Source: Oceanobacillus indicireducens (lineage in GTDB: Bacteria > Bacillota > Bacilli > Bacillales > Amphibacillaceae). Taken from it: a DNA stretch of 64,000 bases. Both the position numbers and the translations under genes were made by a program. Below, piece after piece: positions 9,838 through 19,982 of this stretch. Under the pieces are notes generated by a model. The model ran no database searches. It was not told the origin of the DNA and worked only from the letters and a program-made list of their open reading frames with translations. The stretch covers positions 64,858 to 128,857 of the forward strand of contig NZ_BMOS01000011.1 in assembly GCF_014647195.1 (NCBI RefSeq), given 5' to 3'. Every line of letters starts with the position of its first letter. Positions within the stretch are counted from its first letter, which is position 1.

Positions 9838-9871
9838 AAAATCCTGCATAGATAAAGATGCAGGGTTTTTT
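9838..9871 (+). terminator. Terminator after acsA
   Basis: Stem AATCCTGCAT / ATGCAGGGTT with an 8-nt loop and a T run. Confidence 0.85.
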
Positions 9872-9974
9872 ATTAACTCAACTTTCGTACCTAAAACATT
9901 TGATTCGTTCAGATCTGTGAAGCGCTCGTAGCGGATGAAATATATACCTTGACTAGGTCATTCAAACAAGAGAA

Positions 9975-10033
9975 AACACCTCAACTTTTGGTATAGTCGA
10001 TTTGACTAGAATTACTACCAAAAAGAAGAGGTG
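9975..10033 (+). repeat. Hairpin left over from an IS leader
   Basis: ACACCTC..TTGGTA and TACCA..GAGGTGT form a long imperfect inverted repeat around the start of the transposase remnant. Such hairpins lie just before transposase genes of several Bacillaceae insertion sequences. Confidence 0.4.
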
Positions 10034-10170
10034 TCTCCTACTCTGATAGCGAATAACAATCAAAATAAGCAACTGCCAAATGAAATAAAATCGACATTTA
10101 AAGAATTGAAGGTTTTTTAAATTCTTACGTGATGCCGGTATTGCGAAGTCTTTCGTTTTTTCTTGCGCTT
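10031..10170 (+). pseudogene. Transposase N-terminal remnant, frameshifted
   Basis: From GTG 10031 one frame reads NNNQNKQLPNEIKSTFKELKVF and then stops. In the next frame the reading continues as KFLRDAGIAKSFVFSCA. Together these resemble the start of IS4-type transposases (ELKV..FLRDAGI.KSFGFSC). One frameshift and loss of everything after ~55 residues leave it dead. The bases up to 10290 hold no other coding signal. The family call is from memory of such sequences, so it is moderate at best. Confidence 0.45.
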
Positions 10171-10291
10171 AATTCTCTTAAACTAGGAAATGGATTATTG
10201 GAAATCTTAAAACAACAGCTGTCAGCAGATTCTCTTTAATGATATGATAAATATAGAATAAGTACATAAAGAGCAGAGGGAAGGTAACAAA

Positions 10292-12164
10292 ATGATTAAA
10301 AAAATCAATGTCTTTCTCTGTATTTTTCTAGTAGGTCTATGTTTTCCCAACACGCTTTCAGCTACGGAAAATACAACACCATCCGGTATCCCGATTGAAG
10401 GGTTGGAGGAATTTGTAGACAAGTATGCAGAAGAGTATATAGGAGATACAGTATCAGGCGCAGCAATTATTGCTATCAAAGACAACCAGATCGTCTTATC
10501 TAAAGGCTATGGTTACGCTGATGTAGAAAATCAAATACCGATGGATCCAGAGACAACCGTTCTGGAATGGGGCTCTATTACGAAATTATTCGTCTGGGTC
10601 TCCGCTATGCAGCTGGCTGAGCAAGGGAAGCTAGATTTAGAGGAGGACGTTAGATCCTATTTGCCAGAGGGCTTTCTGACCAAATTAAACTTTGAAGAGC
10701 CTATTACGATGCTAAACTTAATGCATCATAACGCAGGCTTTGAAGAGTATATTTTTGATTTGTTATTTGATTCTCCGGAGCAATTGGAATCTTTGGAGGA
10801 ATCCTTGAAATTAGCGGAACCGGAGCAGGTTTATAAGCCCGGGGAAGGTTGTTGCCTATTCCAATTATTCTACTTCTCTAGCAGCCTATATTATCGAAGG
10901 CATTACTGGTCAGCCATTTTATGAGTATGTTGATGAGCATATTTTTAAAAAATTAGGGATGAACCATTCCACCATGCATTTGCCTGTTGAAGATAATGAA
11001 GAAATTACACTTAATAAAGGAAAGAGTTATTTAACAGGAGAGGGCGGTAAATTTACAGAATCAGAGTCTTATTATATTTCCATGTACCCGAGCGGAGGAA
11101 TAAATGGTACTGCGCTAGATTTAGCGAAGTTTGCACAGGCTTTGATTTCACCTGAATCAGAAAAAACTTCTTTATTCCAAGAAAGTCAAACACAATCCGA
11201 GCTGCTTTCAACAAGTTATTCTCCTGAGGAAGGTGTTCCAGGGCTTGCCCACGGTTTTTGGGAATATGATGGTGAATATAGAGGATTAATGCATTCAGGT
11301 AATACGGTTGCTTATTCTAGTAACATGCAGATTGTGCCGGAGGATAATTTTGCTATTATCGTTTTAACCAATCAGGCAGATGAACTATACCTTACATTTG
11401 GACTAATGGATGAATTAGTGGGAAAGGGATATCAAACCATACAAGAAAATCTTCCTTCAGCATCTGAGGTAGAGGGAACCTATCTAACGGCACGCCGTAC
11501 ATACAATGGGTTTATGAATCTTTATGCATATTTGGCACAATTAGATGTTCAATCTATTAATGACAATGAAATTGCATTAGATTTAGCGGGTTTTAAAGCA
11601 ACTTATATACAAACAAGTCCTTATGTATATAAGCTAAAAGGCGGAGATGATATCTTTATACCAAACAATGTCATGTTTTTTCACGTGAATGATGAAAAGG
11701 CAGAGCAAATTTCAACTACTTATGCCGATTATGTGGCTATGGATAAAAGCAAACCTTTTCTTCTTATAAGCTTGGGGCTGTTTATTTGGTTTATGGTGTA
11801 TTTCCTGATTTCTCCTTTTGTTTTAATCGTGCTGGCATTTTTGCGAAGGAGACGAAAACAAAAAACAGCGGCAGCTACAAAATGGAACGGAGTATTGACG
11901 CTCTCAGGTACAGCATTGGCAGTTAATATAGTGTTATTGATTATACGTATGTTGTCTAAACCAATGCGGACATACTCAGAGATGCTTCTTCACTTTATAG
12001 GAAATTATGTTTTTACTGTAATCAGTTTAATCTCCGTTGTCATGTTAATTATATTTTGGAAAAAGGCATCCCTTTCGAAATGGCAAAAGGTTGGATATAT
12101 ACTGACTTGTATCAGCAGCATACTATTTATTGCTTGGCTGATTATTTGGCAAATGTATTCTTGA
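10292..12164 (+). pseudogene. Membrane-anchored serine hydrolase (beta-lactamase fold), one-base frameshift
   Basis: Two adjacent frames make one protein of ~620 aa. The first (10292-10924) has a signal peptide and the SxxK motif in GSITKLF. An extra G in the GG at 10847-10848 shifts the frame right after YKPGE. Removing it restores VVAYSNYSTSLAAYIIEG, whose YSN is the second catalytic motif. The third motif, HSG, is in LMHSGNT. The C-terminal ~150 residues contain about four transmembrane helices. Family: class C beta-lactamase-like hydrolases and transpeptidase relatives of unknown substrate. The remainder is well preserved, so this is either a recent mutation or a sequencing error. ATG start with GAGGGAAGG upstream. 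Confidence 0.85.
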
Positions 12165-12202
12165 AACAGCTGATTTATCACGTATGTTAGAAATGCAAAA
12201 AA

Positions 12203-12255
12203 CATCCTTTTCTTTGTTTGTGCTGCGTGATATCGTAGGAAACAAAGAAAGGATG
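12203..12255. terminator. Hairpin after the serine hydrolase
   Basis: Long stem CATCCTTTTCTTTGTTT / AAACAAAGAAAGGATG. The A run to its left makes it a better terminator for minus-strand transcription than for plus, yet the plus-strand gene ends here. No minus-strand gene reads into it. Confidence 0.5.
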
Positions 12256-12374
12256 AACTTTATTCTGCTATGTTCATTGGACAGAAAGTTGAATGTAATT
12301 AAGTTTTTAACTTGAGTGATTATTGCTAAGCATTAAATTTATTACATATAACAATTTTTAAAGAGGTTATGCAT

Positions 12375-12989
12375 TTGAACGAATTAGTAAATGAAATTCT
12401 TACTAAATATGATACGAGACGTGCTGAGGCTCCTTATCTTGTTGGTGTCGATGGATTAGGTGGAGCTGGAAAAACAACGTTGGTCCAACAACTGAAAGCG
12501 GAACTGGAAAGTACAGCCAAAGTTGTTGTGCTTCATATGGACAATCATATTGTAGAGAGAAATAAACGGTACGACACAGGATATGAAGAATGGTATGAGT
12601 ATTATTTTCTGCAATGGGATATTGAAATGTTGGAAGAAGAGTTATTTAAAAAAGTTTATAACAACGAATCTAAGCTTACCCTTCCATTTTATGATATATC
12701 AGTCGACCAACATAAAAGAAATACAATATCTATCTCAGAAGACTCAATCATCCTAATAGAAGGTATTTTTCTTCAAAGGAAAGAATGGAAACCTTATTTT
12801 GACTTTATTGTTTTTGTAAATTGTTCAAAGGAAAAAAGGTTTGCTAGAATTGTAAAAAGGGATACATATCTGGGCGATAACCAAATAATATTGGAAAAAT
12901 ATAAAAAACGCTATTGGTTAGCGGAAGACTATTATCTGGAAACGGAAAATCCGGTGAAATCGGCGGATATCGTATACAATTGCCTGTAA
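12375..12989 (+). CDS. P-loop kinase of the uridine-kinase type
   Basis: A probable small-molecule kinase, ~204 aa. Walker A is GVDGLGGAGKTTL near the N terminus, followed by a VVLHMDNH strand and a DSIILIEGIFLQR strand with the Walker B-like acidic residue, then a C-terminal Arg-rich lid (KRFARIVKRD). This is the layout of uridine kinase/phosphoribulokinase-like proteins, but the true substrate is not known. TTG at 12375 is preferred: AAAGAGG lies eight bases before it and only two before the ATG at 12369. It stands alone between two hairpins or gaps; the following gene starts 46 bp on. Confidence 0.75.
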   Translation: MNELVNEILTKYDTRRAEAPYLVGVDGLGGAGKTTLVQQLKAELESTAKVVVLHMDNHIVERNKRYDTGYEEWYEYYFLQWDIEMLEEELFKKVYNNESKLTLPFYDISVDQHKRNTISISEDSIILIEGIFLQRKEWKPYFDFIVFVNCSKEKRFARIVKRDTYLGDNQIILEKYKKRYWLAEDYYLETENPVKSADIVYNCL

Positions 12990-13035
12990 CAGTTTCCAAA
13001 ATATTAAACGGTTGATGAAAAAAAGGAAGATATAC

Positions 13036-13563
13036 ATGAATCGTAAAACTAATGATGAAGAAGCTGCCATCTCCCATTACTATCCGGGGACAAATATTAA
13101 AATGCAGCCTGGTGACGTGCTCTATTCCCATAAGTATGCCCTTTCTTCATTTTTAGTCGGGCATACCGGAATTGTCGGTATGAATTACCGTATTTATCAT
13201 GTGAATCGCTGGAAGGAATTTGGCCACGCTGACAGCATGCCAATCTATCTCTCCCGTCACCGGAAGGGCGAATTAATCACCATTCTTCGCCACTCTAATG
13301 AACAGGAAGCGATTCACTCGACAAAATGGGCTATGCAGCATTATGACAAGGTACAACGCTATACGTATGTACGCGATTTAACCCGGTTGGACGCTAATTA
13401 TTGCTCCAAATTCATCTGGCAAGCCTTTTACTTCGGCACGGAAGGACAGGTGGATTTACTGCAGAAAAGAAAAAGAAAGTCTTATAAAAAATTCGTGATG
13501 CCTGGTGCAATTTATCGCCGTCTCGAAAAAATTGCAAGCTTTGAAAATACACTGTACCAGTAA
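13036..13563 (+). CDS. YiiX/YebB-like permuted NlpC/P60 cysteine hydrolase
   Basis: 175 aa. The order of catalytic residues is that of the circularly permuted papain-like group: His in FLVGHTGIVG comes first and Cys in NYCSKFIW comes later. PGDVLYSH at the N terminus is typical of these proteins. They act on amide or thioester bonds in peptidoglycan or lipids; the target here is unknown. No signal peptide is seen. The start is ATG 13036 with AAGGAAG six bases upstream; an upstream in-frame TTG at 13012 lacks a ribosome site. Confidence 0.75.
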   Translation: MNRKTNDEEAAISHYYPGTNIKMQPGDVLYSHKYALSSFLVGHTGIVGMNYRIYHVNRWKEFGHADSMPIYLSRHRKGELITILRHSNEQEAIHSTKWAMQHYDKVQRYTYVRDLTRLDANYCSKFIWQAFYFGTEGQVDLLQKRKRKSYKKFVMPGAIYRRLEKIASFENTLYQ

Positions 13564-13633
13564 TATGGGAATGTTTTAGAAATCATGAAATGGGAAAACC
13601 TTATTATGTACAATCATAATAAAGGAGTTGCTA

Positions 13634-14152
13634 ATGATGGGTAAAAAAATTGCTACAGTCATTACAGACCTATTTGAGGACTCGGAATATACAGATCCGG
13701 CAAAGGAATTTGAAGATGCCGGACATGAAGTAGTTACAATCGGAGCAAAAAAAGGTGATACGGTCATTGGTAAACAGAAGAACGCCAAGGTTGCGATTGA
13801 ATATGGAATTGATGACGCGGATCCGAATGATTTTGATGCCCTCTTTATTCCGGGTGGTTTCTCACCAGACCAATTACGGGCGGATGATCGATTTGTTAAG
13901 TTCGCCAAGCATTTCATGGATGAGAAAAAACCGGTCTTTGCGATCTGCCATGGACCACAGTTACTAATTACGGCAAAAACGCTTGAAGGCCGTGATGCAA
14001 CAGGCTATAAATCAATTCAAGTCGACATGGAGTATGCAGGTGCAAAAGTAAGAGATGAGGAAGTTGTCGTTTGCCAGAACCAGCTCGTAACAAGCCGACA
14101 GCCAGATGATATTCCAGCATTTACTCGAGAATCATTGAATGTATTGAAATAA
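13634..14152 (+). CDS. DJ-1/PfpI-family protein
   Basis: 172 aa, one-domain DJ-1/PfpI fold. Nucleophile elbow AICHGPQLL with the reactive Cys; the upstream Glu/Asp in ALFIPGG is the usual partner strand. Closest in style to general stress protein 18/YfkM of Bacillus, which have deglycase or protease-like annotations; the actual activity is uncertain. ATG 13634 has AAAGGAG seven bases upstream. A strong terminator follows and is shared with the convergent isochorismatase gene. Confidence 0.88.
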   Translation: MMGKKIATVITDLFEDSEYTDPAKEFEDAGHEVVTIGAKKGDTVIGKQKNAKVAIEYGIDDADPNDFDALFIPGGFSPDQLRADDRFVKFAKHFMDEKKPVFAICHGPQLLITAKTLEGRDATGYKSIQVDMEYAGAKVRDEEVVVCQNQLVTSRQPDDIPAFTRESLNVLK

Positions 14153-14155
14153 GTG

Positions 14156-14195
14156 AAACACTCTCTCAAGTCTTTTTCTTGAGAGAGTGTTTTTC
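14156..14195. terminator. Bidirectional terminator between convergent genes
   Basis: A perfect 15-bp stem AAACACTCTCTCAAG / CTTGAGAGAGTGTTT with a 7-nt loop, T-rich on the plus side and A-rich on the other. Confidence 0.9.
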
Positions 14196-14200
14196 AAATC

Positions 14201-14734
14201 TTATATCGGTTCAATATTTGCCTTCATGACGGAACGCATTAAATAGAGTGCATAATCATTTGTATCATTCTCCTCAGACGCCATACAGTTCTTCGGAATA
14301 TGCAAGTTCATTTTGTACATATAAGCATCCTTTGCCGTGAATAAAATACAAATATCCCCTGCTATTCCCGCAAGAATGAGCGAATATCGATTCAGATCGG
14401 TTAGCAGCGAATGAAGCGGTGTCTGGAAAAAAGCGGAATGCTGTGGTTTAATCAAGAAATAATCGTCATTATCCGGTTTCAGCGCTTCTATTATTTCTTT
14501 ACTATTATGATTCGTACACTGTCTAATAATTTTATTAAAATCTGCTTGCCATAATCCATAATGGTCATTAACATAGATGACAGGCAGATCGTTTTCCTTT
14601 GCAATTGTCTTTAGCTTGATTAGATTTGGTAAAATCATCTTTGTATTCCTTAATAATTTATCCCCACCGGAAAAATTAAAATCATTAATAATATCAACGA
14701 AAACAACCGCCGTATCTTCCAAAGTCTGCATCAT
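14201..14734 (-). CDS. Isochorismatase-family cysteine hydrolase
   Basis: 177 aa. The catalytic triad of the family is in place: Asp in VVFVDIINDF, Lys in FLIKPQHSAF and Cys in AGIAGDICILFTA. Members hydrolyse amides such as nicotinamide or small vinyl ethers; sequence alone does not give the substrate. The start has AAAGGGG six bases upstream. It is convergent with the DJ-1 gene and divergent from tadA, whose start is ~100 bp away. Confidence 0.85.
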   Translation of the reverse strand: MMQTLEDTAVVFVDIINDFNFSGGDKLLRNTKMILPNLIKLKTIAKENDLPVIYVNDHYGLWQADFNKIIRQCTNHNSKEIIEALKPDNDDYFLIKPQHSAFFQTPLHSLLTDLNRYSLILAGIAGDICILFTAKDAYMYKMNLHIPKNCMASEENDTNDYALYLMRSVMKANIEPI

Positions 14735-14828
14735 CTTTGCCCCTTTGTGAAATAATGTCTAAAATGAATGTTTAATTAATTATTTCCTTATCTGATAAAT
14801 TCAAACTTATAAAGAAATGTTGGGTTAA

Positions 14829-15293
<465 letters not shown>

Positions 15294-15359
15294 TCCTAGC
15301 TTTGTTGTTTCATGAAATGTTTTCCATTGCAAATTGAATCGGAAAACGTTATAATGGGA

Positions 15360-15637
15360 CTTACCGTGCTAAGCGGGGAGGTAGCGGTGCCCTGTACTCG
15401 CAATCCGCTATAGCGAGGCTGAATCCCTTGCCGAGGTATGGCGACTGTATGGTCTGCCTTAGTGAATTGGTGTTGACGTTCAGGTCCTGCGCAACAGGAA
15501 CCCACGAACCCTGTCAGGTCCGGAAGGAAGCAGCAGTAAGTGGTCATTCGTGTGTGCCGCGGGGAAGCCTAAGCTGAGCCATGAAGCTAAGAAGCGCATA
15601 TGGACGTCGTATCGACGTGAGGTGCACGGTATACATA
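15360..15637 (+). ncRNA. scr: Signal recognition particle RNA (large, Bacillus type)
   Basis: About 275 nt. The 5' region TGCTAAGCGGGGAGGTAGCGG and the 3' end AGGTGCACGGTAT match the Alu domain of Bacillus scRNA. The S-domain tetraloop and asymmetric-loop core, GTCAGGTCCGGAAGGAAG (from 15514), is the invariant Ffh-binding segment. Ends are set by analogy to B. subtilis and may be off by a few bases. Confidence 0.96.
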
Positions 15638-15648
15638 TTTCGTGAGCA

Positions 15649-15695
15649 ACGACTTTAGACATCACAAAACGGTGTTGTCTAGAGTCGTTTTTTAT
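15649..15695 (+). terminator. Terminator after SRP RNA
   Basis: A long stem AACGACTTTAGACATCAC / GTGTTGTCTAGAGTCGTT followed by TTTTTATTT. The next ~250 bases up to 15940 hold no recognisable gene. Confidence 0.85.
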
Positions 15696-15947
15696 TTATC
15701 AATCGTATCATGATAAACTAACGGTAGATCTAATACTCCTCCTTGTTGTAGAAACAAATTGTCTGAACAACAAGACGAATAAAGTAATAGAATACACGAA
15801 AATTTTATATCGCAGTGATAAATTTACTTATGACACTACTGCAGGTTAACATACGGAATATGTCGCTTATTTCTTCAAGTTAAATCCGGGCAACCGTTGT
15901 TAAAATGGTTTCATTATGTATCGTTTAAAATTTAAGGAGGTACTGAA

Positions 15948-17123
15948 ATGGGTAAAATCATTGAATTAAATCAAAGTCACTATGACGAGATATTTTCGTT
16001 ATCCCAATTTGCATTCCAATATGAATTAACAGAAGAGGAATTACATAGAAAAAAGGAAGAAGCAAAAAGGTATACCATATGGGGAATGATGGATGGGGAA
16101 AAGCTCGCTGCCAAGCTGCATTTGATTCCATTATCTGTATCTATTAATAACAGTCCCTTTCAGATGGGAGGGATAGCTTCAGTCGCTACATGGCCGGAAT
16201 ATCGCAGGAAGGGAATGGTAAAGGAACTTCTCCTTCATGCATTGCAGACAATGAAAGCACAAGGACAGACCATTTCTTTCCTCCATCCATTTTCTGCTCC
16301 ATTCTACCGTCAATACGGCTGGGAGATGGCTTTTGCAGAAAAGCATTACGAAATACCAATGAAAAATTTAAAACAGAATTGGGATGGGAAAGGCTATGTC
16401 AGAAGAACGAATAGCGACATACCTTTATTGGACTCTATTTACCGCAAGTATATAAAGAATTATAATGGCGCCATCCTGCGAGATGAAAAATGGTGGAAAC
16501 AACGAGTACTAAAAGGTCAGCGTATGATTGCAGTCTCCTATAATGAAGAGAACCAAGCAGAAGGATATATTATTTATCAGCTAAAAGACCGGGTGTTCAA
16601 GGCCGATGAGGTTGTCTACTGTACAACGAATGGACTTAAGGTTTTATTGCAATTTATCGCAAATCATGACTCCATGGCTGAAAAGGTAGAAATGGTTGTT
16701 CCAGAAAATGATTTATTACCATTACTCGTGAATGAACCGCGCTTCCAGCAAAACATTATACCGTACTTCATGGCAAGAATTGTTGATGTGGAAGCTTTTT
16801 TAAAACAATACATGCGTAGTATTCAGGAAGAATTTGGTACTTTATCTATTAGACTTGAAGATTCTTTTATAAAAGAGAACACAGGAATATATATTCTTCA
16901 TGAGGTGGATGGGGAAATTGATATCGTCTACGAGCCAATCATGAATAATATAAAAGATCCGGGGATAAGCTGTTCGGTACAACAACTTTCTTCAATGCTC
17001 TTAGGTTACCAACGACCGGAAGATCTATACAATTTGGGGCTCATTAGTGGAAATGCTCAAGCAGTTGAATTGTTGGAACAGATTATTCCAAGAAAACAGA
17101 CGTATTTTCCGGATTTTTTCTAA
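15948..17123 (+). CDS. Eis-like GNAT N-acetyltransferase
   Basis: 391 aa, the length of Eis proteins, which carry two GNAT lobes and an SCP-like C-terminal domain. Lobe 1 has the acetyl-CoA loop WPEYRRKGMVKELL (~residues 84-97), followed by FLHPFSAPFYRQYGWEMA. The protein ends in PDFF, matching the family's C-terminal carboxylate used in catalysis. Eis relatives acetylate aminoglycosides or peptides; the substrate here is unknown. AAGGAGG lies upstream of the ATG. It opens the accessory block inserted between scr and dnaX. Confidence 0.85.
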   Translation: MGKIIELNQSHYDEIFSLSQFAFQYELTEEELHRKKEEAKRYTIWGMMDGEKLAAKLHLIPLSVSINNSPFQMGGIASVATWPEYRRKGMVKELLLHALQTMKAQGQTISFLHPFSAPFYRQYGWEMAFAEKHYEIPMKNLKQNWDGKGYVRRTNSDIPLLDSIYRKYIKNYNGAILRDEKWWKQRVLKGQRMIAVSYNEENQAEGYIIYQLKDRVFKADEVVYCTTNGLKVLLQFIANHDSMAEKVEMVVPENDLLPLLVNEPRFQQNIIPYFMARIVDVEAFLKQYMRSIQEEFGTLSIRLEDSFIKENTGIYILHEVDGEIDIVYEPIMNNIKDPGISCSVQQLSSMLLGYQRPEDLYNLGLISGNAQAVELLEQIIPRKQTYFPDFF

Positions 17124-17245
17124 ATGAATGATTGGAAGACTATTTTACAAGCAATAGAATAAATAGTTCGGTTGTAAAGTAAAAATTGAGTGTACAAGCT
17201 TAAAATCAAGGTAAATCGTATACTGTTAGGTAACAAAAAACATAT

Positions 17246-17284
17246 AAAAACCGTAAAGGGTCTAGCTTCCCTCTACGGTTTTTA
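17246..17284. terminator. Bidirectional terminator
   Basis: Stem AAAAACCGTAAAGGG / CCCTCTACGGTTTTT. It serves the Eis-like gene on the plus strand and the decayed frame on the minus strand. Confidence 0.8.
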
Positions 17285-17344
17285 TAATCTGATGTCTCAT
17301 TATTCAATAACCGTTATGATAAGTACATTTTATCACAAAGTTGA

Positions 17345-17645
17345 TTACCTTTTTCTTAACTCGTTTAAATCTGGAATACTATTGTAAATATCTGATACCT
17401 TTTGTAAAATCTCTAACTTTGCCTTATCCCCGCCATTTCCCGTCACAGCAGTATTGACAAATCCGTAAATTAAACTTAACAAAGATTTAGCATTTCTTCT
17501 GTAAGCTGATTAACAGCAACCGTAAAAATATGAAGCAGAACAAACAATAAATACACTAGCGAATGATTTCCCGTACATATTCCTAATTGTTCCACATGGG
17601 ACAATTCTTTTAAGGATGCTGCAATAATGACAACAAACCCCTGTG
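17345..17645 (-). pseudogene. Decayed coding remnant, unidentified
   Basis: On the minus strand two frames can be joined: one reads GDSQGFVVIIAASLKELSHVEQ and then VNQLTEEML before a stop, and the next continues SLLSLIYGFVNTAVTGNGGDKAKLEILQKVSDIY to a stop at 17345. The composition is that of a helical C-terminal domain (a TetR-type regulator C terminus is one possibility). There is no start codon with a ribosome site and at least one or two frameshifts. Not recognised with confidence. Confidence 0.35.
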
Positions 17646-17662
17646 AATCGCCCCTCTTTTTA

Positions 17663-18193
<531 letters not shown>

Positions 18194-18910
18194 CTATCTT
18201 TTTATCGAGATTTTTCCTCGAATCATTTGAAAACTAATGATCGCAATCCAGATTGTAAATAACAGACCGATCACTTCATTAAAATTGTGCATATTTTGTT
18301 TTGCTTGCATTAGGAAGAACCAAGCGACGAAATAACCAAATGCCTGGATTGCTCCAACGATACACCCAAATATACCAAGCTTTTTAAAGGAATTAAATGA
18401 AAATAGACCAAGTGAATGAATAATGATCCAGCAGCTTAAGCAAAGGTTGGCTAGAATATACATACTGACCGAAAGTCCGCCTTCTAGCATGGCCCATTCA
18501 TACAACAAGACAGCAAAAGAATGGGTCACCGTATCTTCCGTTGTGCGGTACAAGTTAAAAGCATATTCGACGGTCACTGCTTGAAGCATCAAGGATAAGC
18601 CATACAATATAAATCCGGAACATCCTGCAACTAATGCGATAGTATTTTTTAATCGAAACTCTTTCAATTCTTTAAAATGGACGTACAGACCAATCGGTAA
18701 AAGGACGGATAGCAACATGACTAAGGCTTTACTTCCATGGTCCAAGCCTAAAAGTCCTGGAAAACGACTGTAATATGCGATGCCTGTCTGTGCCATCGTG
18801 GCTTTATCCGTGATGGCCACAGGATTTAACTGATTAAATATAAGATGAATGACCATCCAAATTATTAGAATGGAAACGTGTATGAAACCAGCCCAACCAA
18901 TTGCCTTCAA
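18194..18910 (-). CDS. Multi-pass membrane protein (DUF4386-like)
   Basis: 238 aa with about six transmembrane helices and short loops: residues ~5-25, 60-78, 88-110, 140-165, 175-198 and 205-228. Features such as RFPGLLGLDHGSKALVML between the first two helices recall DUF4386-type proteins, but the match is by eye. Function unknown. It is likely cotranscribed with paiA (15-bp gap). Upstream TAGGAGGAGGAAT supplies a strong ribosome site. Confidence 0.6.
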   Translation of the reverse strand: MKAIGWAGFIHVSILIIWMVIHLIFNQLNPVAITDKATMAQTGIAYYSRFPGLLGLDHGSKALVMLLSVLLPIGLYVHFKELKEFRLKNTIALVAGCSGFILYGLSLMLQAVTVEYAFNLYRTTEDTVTHSFAVLLYEWAMLEGGLSVSMYILANLCLSCWIIIHSLGLFSFNSFKKLGIFGCIVGAIQAFGYFVAWFFLMQAKQNMHNFNEVIGLLFTIWIAIISFQMIRGKISIKR

Positions 18911-19003
18911 GATTCCTCCTCCTATGTCGCTTGTCTATCGCGAGTTGTATTTATTAAATATAATAGAATATCCATTAAATAAAAAAGTCCTGTAAGAAGC
19001 TTT

Positions 19004-19210
19004 TTATTTAATGGATATGTTAAGCTGTTCTAAATCAATTACCAAACCAAGGTTTTTCATTAAATCATAGCCAATGATTCCGTCCATCTCCACCCCATAA
19101 TCCATGGAACTTAATTCAATTAATACGTTCTCTAACTTTAGGCTCTTACCTCTAAAGATTACAAATGCTTCTATAAACGGCAATTCAGCAATTTCCATAA
19201 TTTTAATCAT
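19004..19210 (-). pseudogene. Clan AA aspartic protease with the active site deleted
   Basis: 68 aa, about half the normal ~130. The N-terminal strands (LPFIEAFVIFRGKSLKLENVLI) and C-terminal half (MDYGVEMDGIIGYDLMKNLGLVIDLEQLNI) match retropepsin-like proteins of Firmicutes. The segment between them, which should begin DTGS and hold the catalytic Asp, is missing; the join is in frame at ...NVLI-ELSS.... The product cannot be a protease. It follows its usual partner gene by a few bases. Confidence 0.7.
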
Positions 19211-19212
19211 AC

Positions 19213-19465
19213 TTATCTTATTCCCGCCCGTGTTTTTTCTTGAATATTAAGTTTCTTTCTGGAAGTATGAAAAAAAATATAATTCGCGTCTTGGTTTTTG
19301 CTTTTGTAGTTCTGCATGCCTCCGGAAAGCTTCCATCGAATCGTCAAAGTAGTCAATTACAGCTATATCATCAATCATCCGGTAGTTATTGTCTGAATGA
19401 GCCTTAATCGCTTCAAAAACAACCCATTTATTTGGATAAGTTAACCTAACCTCTTCCCATAACAT
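19213..19465 (-). pseudogene. Partner gene of the clan AA protease, homopolymer frameshift
   Basis: The open frame is 72 aa (stop at 19247). In a T8 run (plus-strand A8, 19270-19277) one base too many shifts the frame. With seven T the reading becomes ELYFFHTSRKKLNIQEKTRAGIR and stops at 19213, three bases before the protease remnant. That tail (HTSR.KL.I) is typical of the ~80-aa proteins encoded just before clan AA aspartic proteases. N terminus MLWEEVRLTYPNKWVVFEAI is well conserved. The function of the pair is unknown. AAGGAGG precedes the start. Confidence 0.65.
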
Positions 19466-19561
19466 GCTTTAACCTCCTTAAACAATTCATTCCTAATCAT
19501 AATATTATCAGGTAATAGATAAAACTTTAAGATGAATTAATAGTTTATCAAATAATATATT

Positions 19562-19732
19562 TTAACTTTTGAATTCCTTTGAATTAGCATTGAGTATCTT
19601 CTTTAAAGTCGAATGGATATTTTGCAAGGTTAATAAAATAAACCCGAGCATAACAAATGTGACGATTTCTCCCGTAACGATCGAAAGTCCTGCTAATAGC
19701 ACAGCATATATAACGTAAAACCAGTTATTCAA
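19562..19732 (-). CDS. Small single-span membrane protein (56 aa)
   Basis: TTG start at 19732 with GGGAGGTG seven bases upstream, ending TAA at 19562. The protein begins MNNWFYVIYAVLLAGLSIVTGEIVTFVMLGFILLTL, that is one long or two short hydrophobic helices, followed by a Lys-rich tail (STLKKILNANSKEFKS). The strong ribosome site and clean hydrophobic profile support a real gene. Function unknown. Confidence 0.6.
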   Translation of the reverse strand: MNNWFYVIYAVLLAGLSIVTGEIVTFVMLGFILLTLQNIHSTLKKILNANSKEFKS

Positions 19733-19855
19733 GTGCAATCACCTCCCTAATACTTTAATTATCTACAAAATGCTCTTGATTTATTAGAATTAATCAAACA
19801 TCCTATTTTGAATGTATTGGGTGGACACAGTGTTCACTCGGTATCGGAGTACTAG

Positions 19856-19954
19856 CTACAAGTGGTCGTATCGCACTTCTTTTTGGATATTTAATAAAGC
19901 TTGTGTATCTTCTAGTTTTCCTGTTCTAACCCTGGCCTTTCCCGTTACAGCCAT
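19856..19954 (-). pseudogene. GNAT acetyltransferase N-terminal stub
   Basis: ATG 19954 with AAAAGGGG upstream reads MAVTGKARVRTGKLEDTQALLNIQKEV, the first strand and helix of many GNAT proteins, then stops after 32 codons. Nothing downstream restores the fold. It lies just after the APH-like gene on the same strand. Confidence 0.35.
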
Positions 19955-19982
19955 AGACTATTCCCCTTTTATCCATGTCTTC

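Noticed and set aside
17190-17387. 65-aa plus-strand frame after the Eis-like gene
   Set aside because: It runs through a bidirectional terminator hairpin and has no family resemblance.
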